64,000 nucleotides of DNA from an uncultured Steroidobacter sp. (GTDB taxonomy: Bacteria; Pseudomonadota; Gammaproteobacteria; Steroidobacterales; Steroidobacteraceae). The notes under the pieces were generated by a model. That model searched no databases and had not been told where the DNA came from. It was given only the letters and a program-made list of their open reading frames with translations. The translations under genes were made by a program, and so were the position numbers. Shown piece by piece: positions 33,174 to 41,352 of this stretch. Numbering within the stretch: the first letter of the stretch is position 1; every line of letters begins with the position of its first letter. The stretch is from NCBI GenBank assembly GCA_937864115.1, contig CALMII010000024.1, positions 124,001-188,000 on the forward strand, given 5' to 3'.

Positions 33174-33520
33174 CAGAAATTTTCACCGGCGATCGGTTTC
33201 TTCCTTGCTCTGCCCTTCGACGCCAGCACGCTGCTCAACCGGTCGCGAGCCTTCGGATCATTGAGCGTTGCCAGTCGCGCTTTGAATTGCTCGGAGAGCT
33301 GATCGATCTCCGACTTCTCCCGGGCCTGCAATCGGCTGACGAGATCCAGCAGCGACTGATACGTCCCCGCAGTGAGCAGGACCATCTCGACGGTTGAGTG
33401 ATTGGTGATGGCAAGGGAGCCTTGCGCCTGCACCTGGCGCACGACGTCTCCCCATTTGTTCTTTATATGAGAGGACTTTTGACTCGGTAGCTCATCAATG
33501 GCAGTCAGTGGGGCAACCAT
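33173..33520 (-). CDS. Phd/YefM-like antitoxin of the zeta module
   Basis: 115 residues. The N-terminal part (KSSHIKNKWGDVVRQVQAQG, then ITNHSTVEMVLLTAGTYQSL) follows the Phd/YefM antitoxin pattern: a DNA-binding sheet-helix unit, then a helix that would bind the toxin. The C-terminus is charged and probably disordered until bound. It is directly coupled to the zeta-type toxin gene. A palindrome and -10-like box lie about 65 bp upstream. Confidence 0.72.
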   Translation of the reverse strand: MVAPLTAIDELPSQKSSHIKNKWGDVVRQVQAQGSLAITNHSTVEMVLLTAGTYQSLLDLVSRLQAREKSEIDQLSEQFKARLATLNDPKARDRLSSVLASKGRARKKPIAGENF

Positions 33521-33582
33521 GGCGGCAAGTCTCGGGTGAGCGGGTATTGCCTAGGACGATGCCATAGAAGGCTATTGAGGAC

Positions 33583-33610
33583 AATATAGTCATTATGACT
33601 TCATTGTCTG
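33583..33610 (-). promoter_or_regulatory. Promoter and palindromic operator of Phd-zeta module
   Basis: On the minus strand CAGACA (33610-33605) and TATATT (33588-33583) are spaced by 16 bp. A palindrome AGTCATTATGACT (33588-33600) lies between and over them, the expected place for autorepression by a Phd-type antitoxin. Confidence 0.5.
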
Positions 33611-33639
33611 GCCGGCAGCCGACGGCTGTCGACTCTGGC

Positions 33640-33655
33640 GTTACCGAAATTCCGG
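33640..33655 (+). repeat. GTTACCGAAATTCCGG repeat copy
   Basis: A further copy of the short motif found at 25994-26030, 31801, 31935 and 33763. Confidence 0.4.
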
Positions 33656-33762
33656 CCCGCGTCTTACCATAATTAATCATAGCTCATTGAATTTGCAGAA
33701 AAAAACTGCCACTCCGTTATGAGGCACGGTGGCTACGCAATCCATTGTTTTGTTCGAGTCGT

Positions 33763-33790
33763 GTTACCGGAATTTTGTTGGCTCGACAGG
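33763..33790 (+). repeat. GTTACCGGAATTTTGTTGGC repeat copy
   Basis: Pairs with the 31935 copy over 28 bp. It is the right-most copy of the family, and with the inverted tandem copies at 25994-26030 it brackets the whole accessory island. Confidence 0.5.
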
Positions 33791-33834
33791 ATTGCTGCTG
33801 CTACTACTTTCTTCTTGCCCCGACTGAAGGATCT

Positions 33835-34374
33835 TCAGTCGTAGATTTCTTCAATTTGCAGCGCGAGATCGATTGAGCGGAGCTCAAGACGGCCACTTCG
33901 ATGCACGGCCGGCTTCCAGTCCTCGCTGCGCCGAAACACGGTGACCTCGCGCTCATCCTGAGCAACAAGCACGTACTCTTCCAACGTTTCGATCAGTTGG
34001 TACTGAACGGCTTTCTCACGACGATCGATCGCTTCTGTCGTAGGCGACAACACCTCGACGATCAGCTTGGGGCTTTCGAGATAGTACTGGTGTTCCGCAG
34101 GCACGCAGCTGACCATCACATCCGGATAATAGAATGAGACGTCCATCCCTCGCTTGATCCGAACCTTGACGTCGCTCATGTACGCCCGGCACGGGCCGCC
34201 CCGCAGGTGGGCGGTGAACGCAGTAGCCAAGCGCAGCGCAAGTTCATTGTGGCGAACGCTTCCGCCGATCATCGCGAAGATCTCGCCGGCGACGTACTCG
34301 TGACGAACCCGTCCGTCCGCCTCCTGCTCCAGATAGGCTTCGACGCTCAGTACGTGGGAAGGAGTTCGAGCCAT
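33835..34374 (-). CDS. Uma2 family protein (DUF820, PD-(D/E)XK fold)
   Basis: 179 residues from ATG 34374 (MARTPSHVLSVEAYLEQEAD). It has the Uma2 hallmarks RHEYVAGEIFAMIGGSVRHN, YYPDVMVSC and SPKLIVEVLSPTTEAIDRREK, the last two holding the D and ExK of a PD-(D/E)XK nuclease-like core. The family is common in cyanobacteria and mobile DNA; its biological role is unclear. A TTG start at 34416 is possible but has no better signal. Confidence 0.85.
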   Translation of the reverse strand: MARTPSHVLSVEAYLEQEADGRVRHEYVAGEIFAMIGGSVRHNELALRLATAFTAHLRGGPCRAYMSDVKVRIKRGMDVSFYYPDVMVSCVPAEHQYYLESPKLIVEVLSPTTEAIDRREKAVQYQLIETLEEYVLVAQDEREVTVFRRSEDWKPAVHRSGRLELRSIDLALQIEEIYD

Positions 34375-34428
34375 TGGATTGATGCTACCTGAACTCTCGC
34401 GCCTGAGACCGGCCAAGGCGATTGCGTC

Positions 34429-34468
34429 CCCTTGCCTGCCCCATCACTCGTGCGGGTACGAAGATGAG
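34429..34468 (-). pseudogene. Scrap of a second zeta-toxin 5' end
   Basis: The minus-strand sequence here matches the Walker A coding segment of the zeta-type gene at 33173 at about 35 of 41 positions, with one base deleted, so it cannot be read as protein. It is a vestige of a second, decayed zeta gene next to the Uma2 gene. Confidence 0.6.
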
Positions 34469-34568
34469 GTGTCTCAAAAAAGTCGCACGATGTTTTGGGC
34501 CATGTTGCGTGCCTACCTATACTCAGTCTGTGCCCGTTCGGCTTTCAACCCGCGTGAAAGAGGCCAAT

Positions 34569-35888
34569 GTGAACGACAAGCAGCAAGAGTTCGAGAAGTA
34601 CGATTTCTTCCGCAGCGACCGGTTCGTGAACGATCCGTACGCATACTTCGACTACCTGAGAGAGCAGTCACCGGTACTGCGCGAACCGCATCAGGGCATC
34701 GTCATGGTGACGGGTTACGACGAGGCCCTCGAGATCTACAACGACTCCGATCGCTTTTCGTCCTGCATGTCGACTACCGGACCATTTGCGGGCTGCCCTA
34801 TTCCGCTGCAGGGACATGAAAACGAGGACATTTCCGGGCTGATCGAAGCGCACCGCGACAAGACGCCCTTCAGCGATCAGCTGCCGACCCTGGATCCGCC
34901 GAAACACACCGATCACCGGGCGTTGCTGTTGGCCCTCATCACGCCAAAGCGTCTCAAGGAAAACGAGGAGTTCATGTGGACGTTGGCCGATCAACAGATC
35001 GATACGTTCATCGCGCGGGGTGAGTGCGAAATCATGGCCGACTTCGCCCAGCCTTTCGCCGTACTCGTCGTCTCCGATCTGCTGGGCGTGCCAGCCGAGG
35101 ACCGGATTCAGTTCCGCAAGCGACTCATTCGACAGGAACAGGAGCAAGGCGGCGCCGGCGTCGGCGGCGTGGCGGATCGCGAAGTGCACCATTCGCCGCT
35201 GGAGTGGCTTTACAGCACCTTCTCTGCGTATATCGAAGATCGCCGGCGCCATCCCCGAGGAGACATTCTCTCCGGACTCGCAAAAGCCACGTTTCCCGAC
35301 AAGTCCGTGCCCACACCTCTCGATGTCGCACGGATCGCCGCCAACCTGTTCGCCGCCGGGCAGGAGACGACGGTGCGGCTGCTCAGCTATGCCTTCCAGG
35401 TCGTCGGCGAACGTCCCGATCTCCAGAAACGCCTTCGCGAAGATCGCAATCTCATCCCCAATTTCGTCGAGGAATGCCTGCGTTTCGAGGGCCCCGTCAA
35501 GGGCGACTTCCGATTGGCGAAAAAGCCGACGAAGGTCGGCGGCGTCGACATCCCGGCCGGCACCTTCCTGTACATCGCCAACAGCGCCGCCAACCGCGAT
35601 GCCCGCAAGTTCGAGAACCCCGGGGAGTTCAGGATCGACCGCGAGAACGCCCGTTTGCACGTCGCCTTCGGCCGCGGCCGTCATACCTGCCCCGGCGCGC
35701 CGCTGGCGCGGGCCGAAGCGGTCGTCAGTCTCAACCGCATGTTCGATCGGACCCGCGACATTCACATCTCCGAGAAAGTCCACGGACCGCCCGGCGCACG
35801 ACGTTACGGCTATCTGCCCACGTTCATCCTGCGCGGATTGACTCACCTCGCTCTGGAGTTCGATCCGGTGTCGGGAGAATCAGAATGA
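34569..35888 (+). CDS. Cytochrome P450
   Basis: A 439-residue soluble bacterial P450. The I-helix oxygen-binding motif is AGQETT, the ExxR motif lies in EECLRFEGPVKGDFR, and the heme loop is FGRGRHTCPGAPLAR with the axial Cys. GTG 34569 is chosen because GAGG lies 5 bp upstream and because VNDKQQEFEKYDFF fits the usual P450 N-terminus; longer starts read through intergenic DNA. It is translationally coupled (ATGA) to a ferredoxin that would deliver electrons. The substrate is unknown; the neighbouring TonB receptor hints at an imported organic compound. Confidence 0.92.
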   Translation: MNDKQQEFEKYDFFRSDRFVNDPYAYFDYLREQSPVLREPHQGIVMVTGYDEALEIYNDSDRFSSCMSTTGPFAGCPIPLQGHENEDISGLIEAHRDKTPFSDQLPTLDPPKHTDHRALLLALITPKRLKENEEFMWTLADQQIDTFIARGECEIMADFAQPFAVLVVSDLLGVPAEDRIQFRKRLIRQEQEQGGAGVGGVADREVHHSPLEWLYSTFSAYIEDRRRHPRGDILSGLAKATFPDKSVPTPLDVARIAANLFAAGQETTVRLLSYAFQVVGERPDLQKRLREDRNLIPNFVEECLRFEGPVKGDFRLAKKPTKVGGVDIPAGTFLYIANSAANRDARKFENPGEFRIDRENARLHVAFGRGRHTCPGAPLARAEAVVSLNRMFDRTRDIHISEKVHGPPGARRYGYLPTFILRGLTHLALEFDPVSGESE

Positions 35889-36085
35889 AAGTCCGCGTCG
35901 ATCCGCAGATCTGCGCCGGCTTCGGAGTCTGCCTGGGGCTCAGCCCCGAAGTCTTCGAGCTACACGAAGACGGCTACGCCATCGTGCGGGTCAGCGAGGT
36001 GCCGAAGGAACTCGAGGATGCGGTGCGAACGGCGGTCAGGCAGTGCCCGTCGGGCGCGATTTCCCTCGGCGGCGATTCTCCGTAG
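35885..36085 (+). CDS. Small [3Fe-4S] ferredoxin partner of P450
   Basis: 66 residues. The cluster ligands are in CAGFGVC and QCPSGAI, with a non-Cys residue at the position of the fourth ligand, the pattern of P450-linked [3Fe-4S] ferredoxins. Its start overlaps the P450 stop by ATGA. A ferredoxin reductase is not encoded in the window. Confidence 0.88.
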   Translation: MKVRVDPQICAGFGVCLGLSPEVFELHEDGYAIVRVSEVPKELEDAVRTAVRQCPSGAISLGGDSP

Positions 36086-36191
36086 TCGCTAAGTCGGCTC
36101 GATGTTCCGCCCTCGCCCGTCGTATGCGGAGCCTGCGGTCACCCGTCGCGACTTGTATGATGTCGCCGTCCCCACATCGGAATCGTGACCC

Positions 36192-38306
36192 GTGCGCATC
36201 AGGATCTTCATGCGTGGCGCTTCGTTGCTCGGCGCCTGCGTTTCGACGTCGTTTGCCATCGCGTCAGACAATGCGGCGCGATATCTCGAAGAGATCGTCG
36301 TGACCGCCACGAAGCGCACCGTCGACGTGCAGCAGCTTCCCCTCGCCGTCTCCGTCGTGACGGCCGATAGCCTCCGCGCGATGCGGATGACGACCATCGA
36401 CCCGCTGGCGCAGCAGGTCCCGAATCTGGTGGTTTCCGCCGCGGGGAACACGACGCCGTGGGTATTCATGCGCGGCGTCGGCACCAACGACATCAACGCG
36501 AACAGCGTGGGCGCCGTCGGCATCTACCAGGACGAGGTGTACATGAACGGCACCGCGACCCAGCTGCAGCAGATGTTCGATCTGGATCGCGTCGAAGTGC
36601 CGAAAGGTCCGCAGGGCACGCTCTATGGCCGCAACACCACCGGCGGCGTGATCAGCCTGGTGTCGATGAAGCCGCAAGCGGTCGACAGTGCGAGCGGACG
36701 CGTCAGCTACGGCCGGTACGGACAGTTCGACATCGAGGCCGTCGGCAACGCGGCCATCACTGACGCGATGGCGGCACGACTCGCCTTCGTGCGGCGTTCG
36801 CGCGAGCCGATCTTCGACAACACCCACGGCACCGGCGATGGCAGCGACATCGACAACTGGGCGGCCCGCGGCGCATTGCGCTACCGGCGCGGCGATCAGG
36901 ACTGGCTGTTGAGCGTCTACGGCTCGTCTGTCGACGCCAAGGCCACGGAGTTCGACAAATCGCTGATTGCGCAGCATCCGCAGCGCGCCGACGTCGGTAC
37001 GCCGCGTTCGGAACCGCTGAGCTGGCCCGGACACGAGAAGGTGGACATTCTGGGCAGCACGCTGAACGGCACCCTCGACTTCGACAAAGTTGCGCTGACA
37101 TCCATCAGCGCCGTGGTGAACAGCCGTCGCGACACGCGGGCCGACATCGATTCGTCGGCGCCCGACTGGCTCGACCAGACGCGCCGCAACGAGGCCACCC
37201 AGCTCAGCCAGGAATTCCGGCTGGCATCGCGCACCGACGGTCCGCTGGAATGGGTCGCGGGCGCCTATTTCTTCCGCGAAGATCTCGATGCCACCGTGCT
37301 GCTCAAAGCCAGCCAGGCGCTGGGTGTGCCCTCGCTCACGTTCGTGTCCGACACCGAGTATTCGCAGCACGACAGCAGCGCGGCAGCGTTCGGCGATGCG
37401 ACGTGGCAGACGACCGAGCGACTGTCGCTGTTCCTCGGCGGCCGTTACACGTACGAAGAGAAGGACTTCCGAACGTCGCAGCAGGGCTACTTCAATGCGC
37501 CGCTGACCAGCAGTCACCAACGCGAGAGCTGGACGCGGCCGTCCGGCTCCGCGGGTTTCAGTTACACGCTCTCACCGCAGGTGATGGGCTATGGCCGCTA
37601 CAGCCACGGATTCCGTGCCGGCGGTTTCAATGCGGGCGGCGGCGTGGACGATCCCGCATTCGGCCCGGAGTACGTCGACATGATCGAGGCGGGCGTGAAG
37701 AGCACGTTCGCCGATGGGCGCGCACGACTCAACGCGGCGCTGTTCTTCGCCGAATATCGCGACATGCAGGTCTATGCGCTGGTATCGAGTCCTGCCGGCC
37801 CGACGACGCAGTACCTGACCAACGCCGCCCGCGCGAGTATCGAAGGCATCGAGATGGATCTGAGCTGGCGTCCCCTCACCCGCCTGCAGATCGACCTGTC
37901 GGCGGCCTGGCTCGATGCGCAGTTCGACCGCTATGTCGACAGCTCGAACATCGACCGCGGCGGCAATCGTCTGACGGGCGCACCGGAAACGTCGTGGAGC
38001 GCGATCGTGCGCTATGACCAGCCGCTGGCTCGCGGCGCGAAACTCGCAGTAAGCGCCGATGCGAACTATCGCGACGGCTTCTATTTCGATGCCGCCAACA
38101 CTGCGCGATTCGCGGCGGATGCGCGACATCTCGTCGGCGCACGACTCGCATACGTCAGCGCCGACGAACGATTCAGCGTGGCGCTGTGGGGACGCAATCT
38201 GACCGACGAACTCTATTTCGTGCGTGCGACCAGCTTTCTCAACATGGATTCCATCGTCGTCGGCGATCCGCGAACGTATGGGGTCGAGATCGGCGTGAAG
38301 CTCTGA
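36192..38306 (+). CDS. TonB-dependent receptor
   Basis: A 704-residue outer-membrane receptor. A signal peptide is followed by the TonB box region EEIVVTATKR, the plug domain (PNLVVSAAGNTTPWVFMRGV, VEVPKGPQGTLYGRNTTGG) and a 22-strand barrel ending in GVEIGVKL. Receptors of this subtype (VTATKR...LPLAVSVV) are abundant in sphingomonads and Steroidobacter-like bacteria and often import plant or steroid compounds. It starts at GTG 36192, 106 bp after the ferredoxin, so it may be co-expressed with the P450. Confidence 0.92.
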   Translation: MRIRIFMRGASLLGACVSTSFAIASDNAARYLEEIVVTATKRTVDVQQLPLAVSVVTADSLRAMRMTTIDPLAQQVPNLVVSAAGNTTPWVFMRGVGTNDINANSVGAVGIYQDEVYMNGTATQLQQMFDLDRVEVPKGPQGTLYGRNTTGGVISLVSMKPQAVDSASGRVSYGRYGQFDIEAVGNAAITDAMAARLAFVRRSREPIFDNTHGTGDGSDIDNWAARGALRYRRGDQDWLLSVYGSSVDAKATEFDKSLIAQHPQRADVGTPRSEPLSWPGHEKVDILGSTLNGTLDFDKVALTSISAVVNSRRDTRADIDSSAPDWLDQTRRNEATQLSQEFRLASRTDGPLEWVAGAYFFREDLDATVLLKASQALGVPSLTFVSDTEYSQHDSSAAAFGDATWQTTERLSLFLGGRYTYEEKDFRTSQQGYFNAPLTSSHQRESWTRPSGSAGFSYTLSPQVMGYGRYSHGFRAGGFNAGGGVDDPAFGPEYVDMIEAGVKSTFADGRARLNAALFFAEYRDMQVYALVSSPAGPTTQYLTNAARASIEGIEMDLSWRPLTRLQIDLSAAWLDAQFDRYVDSSNIDRGGNRLTGAPETSWSAIVRYDQPLARGAKLAVSADANYRDGFYFDAANTARFAADARHLVGARLAYVSADERFSVALWGRNLTDELYFVRATSFLNMDSIVVGDPRTYGVEIGVKL

Positions 38307-38368
38307 CGTCCGCGACTTCTTTCGACATCAGGTTCTGTCATCGCGAAACGAACCGCGCGCCCGGGGCT

Positions 38369-40177
38369 TCAGAAGAACCACATCAGCCCCGTGGCCTTGA
38401 CGATCTTGTAGAGTCCCCGCTGGTGCCGGGTCGTGTAGCCCTTCATCCCGCCGTGATCCATGGTCTTGCGGCGCAGCTCCAGCCATTCCGGCGTGCCCCA
38501 TAGATACGACCGCGATTTCAGCCGCTCGAATTCCGCGTTCAGGTCACGATGCAGCGCGTCGCTCTGGAAATAGAACCCGAACTCGTTGTTGAACACGCGC
38601 GAGCGGTAGTCGAAGTTGTGGGTGCCGACGAAGCCCGCGCCGTCGACCATGATGAACTTGGCGTGCAGCTTGCCGTAGGACTCGGCGCCGCCGAGTTCGG
38701 CCGCGTCGCTGCGCCCGATCTGCCAGATGCGGATGCGCGAATCCATGATCGCCGCGCGCCAGCGTTCGCTGGCGACCAGGTCGGGATTGAACTCTCCCTT
38801 CTTCAGGCTCTCGCGCCATTGCGCGGCGAGATCCGGCGGCAATAGCAGGCGCGGCGCCGTGTCCATGTCGATCACTGCCTGTGCCGTGAAGTTGTCGCTC
38901 GACAACGCCGAGTTGGTGATGATCTCGACGACGCTTTCCGGATATTCGTCCAGCAGCTTCTTGAGTTCGACCGCGTCGTCGTAGCTGCCCGTGCCCTCCT
39001 TCTCGTCGCTCTTCTTGTAGTCGGCGAGGAACAGGTAGGGCGACACGAGTTTCAGGCCCTTCGGCGGCGCTTTCTCGATCGCCAGCTTGGCGACGCGCTG
39101 GATCGAATTGATGTTCTCGTTGATGTTCTCGCCGGCACGGCTGACGGCGCCGGAGTTGGTGAGATTGCCCAGTTCGTGCGCCAGCCGCACCTTGGCCTCG
39201 CGGAAGCCGCTGTCCAGAAAGGCCGGCATGGCCTGCAGGTGCGGAGCCACCATCGGCAGCGCGGTGACGAATGCCAGACGTTCCTGCATCTGCGCTCGCT
39301 GCTTCGCCAGTCCGCCGCGCGCGCCCGCACCCGTTTTCGGCGGTTTCATGAAGCGGTTGCCGGGATTCAGCCACAGCAGCGTGTAGTAATAAGTGGAGAC
39401 GCTGCCCACCGTCGTTTCGGTGCCGGCGTCCACTGGCGGACGCAGCAGGATCTCCATGTCCTGATAGGCGGTGGGATCGGTGGTGCCATCGTCGTTGATG
39501 CCATAGTAGGACACGGACAGGTTGCGGCCGCCGGTCAGCACGACGGCGCGCGCCGGATCCTGGCCGTCGATCACCAGCAGCTTGTCATGCGAGCGCCGGT
39601 TGACGCGCCCGAAAATGTTCGAGACCGGATTGACGATCACGACCTGGATCCGCGCCTTGTGCGCCGTGGGTTGCCCTTCTTCATCGAGCAGGAAGCCGGC
39701 CTCGTCCGCACAGGTCTGCAGCGCATCGAGTTCGGAATGCGTCGGATGGATCGAACCTGCCGAGTCGATCATCAGCCGCACATCGACGCCGCGCTTCACC
39801 GCGTCGCAGAGCGCACCAAGGAAGGCATAGCCTGCAGTATCGCGTTTGAAAATGTAGTAGACGGCGTCGACCGAATAGCGCGCGTGCGCAACGAGCCAGA
39901 GCTTGAGCGCCAGCGAATTGACGGAGTCCTCGAACGCCGGACCGATGATTTTCGCGTGCGTGTCGCTGATCGGCACCTGGATCGACTCGCCCACCGCGCC
40001 CGGATCGAACGGCACCTGCTCCGGCGGATACCAGGTGCGTTCGTCGTAGATGCGGCCGGTGAAGTCGTTGTGGAAGACCGAGGCCGGAAGCGTGGCGCTT
40101 TTCTGGGGCGTGCTGTTGCATGCAGCGACGAGAAACGCTGCGAAGCACAGTCCGCCGCGAAGGAAGGCTGCTTTCAT
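38369..40177 (-). CDS. Phospholipase D-like lipoprotein
   Basis: 602 residues from ATG 40177. The signal ends in the lipobox LVAAC, so it is probably a lipoprotein. Two HKD motifs are present: SHDKLLVIDG and LHAKFIMVDG, each with its downstream Asp, so the PLD active site is complete. Proteins of this layout hydrolyse or transfer phosphatidyl groups, like cardiolipin synthases. It converges with the TonB receptor gene and follows a small periplasmic protein gene with which it probably shares an operon. Confidence 0.88.
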   Translation of the reverse strand: MKAAFLRGGLCFAAFLVAACNSTPQKSATLPASVFHNDFTGRIYDERTWYPPEQVPFDPGAVGESIQVPISDTHAKIIGPAFEDSVNSLALKLWLVAHARYSVDAVYYIFKRDTAGYAFLGALCDAVKRGVDVRLMIDSAGSIHPTHSELDALQTCADEAGFLLDEEGQPTAHKARIQVVIVNPVSNIFGRVNRRSHDKLLVIDGQDPARAVVLTGGRNLSVSYYGINDDGTTDPTAYQDMEILLRPPVDAGTETTVGSVSTYYYTLLWLNPGNRFMKPPKTGAGARGGLAKQRAQMQERLAFVTALPMVAPHLQAMPAFLDSGFREAKVRLAHELGNLTNSGAVSRAGENINENINSIQRVAKLAIEKAPPKGLKLVSPYLFLADYKKSDEKEGTGSYDDAVELKKLLDEYPESVVEIITNSALSSDNFTAQAVIDMDTAPRLLLPPDLAAQWRESLKKGEFNPDLVASERWRAAIMDSRIRIWQIGRSDAAELGGAESYGKLHAKFIMVDGAGFVGTHNFDYRSRVFNNEFGFYFQSDALHRDLNAEFERLKSRSYLWGTPEWLELRRKTMDHGGMKGYTTRHQRGLYKIVKATGLMWFF

Positions 40178-40224
40178 GGATATTCTCTGGTCCGCCCTGC
40201 TCGGCCCTCCGTCACGGCTTCCTC

Positions 40225-40617
40225 TCACTCGCGTTCCAGCTCGACCGTCAGGCCGGTGACCGATGAACTCACCAGCGTCAATTCGAAGTTCGGCGTGTCA
40301 CCCTGCCGCTTGATCAGCACATCCTCGCCGTCGTCGACCTCGACATGGTAGCCCTTGCCCAATGTCGTCTTCAGCGAGGCGCTGAGCAGGCTCGCCGCGC
40401 GATTCTCGGATGTCTTGGCTGGAATCTTCGTTTCCACCTCGATCGGCGTGCCGCCGACGGGCGAGATCCGCAGCACGATGGCGCCATCGGTCTGCGCCGA
40501 ATGATCCAGTTCGATACGCCACTTGTTGGAGGGCTCTGCGTGAGTGGCCACGGCGAATGCGCTGATGGCCAGCGAGGCCGCGAGGGTGGTTGCTTTGCGG
40601 AAGTACGTCTTGCTCAT
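40225..40617 (-). CDS. Small periplasmic protein
   Basis: 130 residues from ATG 40617, with AGGAGA 5 bp upstream. The signal peptide ends near AFAVATHAEP. The mature part is sheet-like (WRIELDHSAQTDGAIVLRIS). No family is recognised. It lies 47 bp before the phospholipase D-like gene, so an envelope-lipid role is possible. Confidence 0.65.
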   Translation of the reverse strand: MSKTYFRKATTLAASLAISAFAVATHAEPSNKWRIELDHSAQTDGAIVLRISPVGGTPIEVETKIPAKTSENRAASLLSASLKTTLGKGYHVEVDDGEDVLIKRQGDTPNFELTLVSSSVTGLTVELERE

Positions 40618-40702
40618 GGGTCTCTCCTGCTCTGGGTTACGACTCGATTCATCGTTCAACGGATTGCGCAGGCCAGAAAGCGCCATCGCACGACCATGGA
40701 GG

Positions 40703-41332
40703 TCATGACACGGGAAGCAGGTGCATGGACCTGAGCGCGTCGAACAGCATCTTGAGCGCGAGCGACACCTGCAGCACGCCCAGCACCGCGCCGAGAATGG
40801 CGAGCCCGGTGCCGCCGCGGCGCATGATGGGTCGCGCGAACCACATGACGATCCAGTTGATGAGCATCATGACCGCGAACAGGGCGACGATCGCCACATC
40901 CTTCGCGTGATCGGGATTGATGACCAGCAGCAGGATGAGGATCGCGATGCCGTGCGGTGTGACGATCGTCGGAAAGGCCAGCGGATTGAGCGCCGCGTTG
41001 CGGGGTGCTGCTGTCGATGTCGCTGCGTCTCCGACAGGTTCGTATTGCGACAGCACTCCGCGCAACGCGACGAGCAGCAGGATGACGCCGGCGCTGAAAT
41101 GCAGTACCTGGGACGAGATTGCCCACGAACCCAGCGTGTTGACGCCCACCACGGCCGCCACCACGCCGACGATGAAGGCAAACCCGATCGCCTTGCTGGC
41201 GAGCCTGCGTGCCTCGGCCTCCGCCATGGCGTTCGTCAGGGCCGCGAACGGTGCCACGATCTTCACGGGGCCCAGCATGACCATGAACGCCGTGAAGGTC
41301 ATGCTCAGGCTGAGTCCGGTTTGCGTTTCCAC
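40703..41332 (-). CDS. MarC family membrane protein
   Basis: 209 residues with six membrane helices. MVMLGPVKIVAPFAALTNAM and the mid-protein FPTIVTPHGIAILILL correspond to the conserved helix-1 and helix-4 motifs of the MarC family. GTG 41332 has GAGGA upstream; longer frames run into the CoA-transferase. The function of MarC is still unsettled; it is not shown to confer antibiotic resistance. Confidence 0.85.
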   Translation of the reverse strand: METQTGLSLSMTFTAFMVMLGPVKIVAPFAALTNAMAEAEARRLASKAIGFAFIVGVVAAVVGVNTLGSWAISSQVLHFSAGVILLLVALRGVLSQYEPVGDAATSTAAPRNAALNPLAFPTIVTPHGIAILILLLVINPDHAKDVAIVALFAVMMLINWIVMWFARPIMRRGGTGLAILGAVLGVLQVSLALKMLFDALRSMHLLPVS

Positions 41333-41352
41333 GGTCAGTCCTCGTCGCTGCG

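Larger units (their letters stand above)
33521..33834. other. Intergenic region with phd promoter and repeat copies
   Basis: 314 bp between the antitoxin and the Uma2 gene. It holds the antitoxin promoter/operator (33583-33610) and two copies of the GTTACCG..AATT repeat (33640 and 33763). No gene is seen. Confidence 0.6.
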
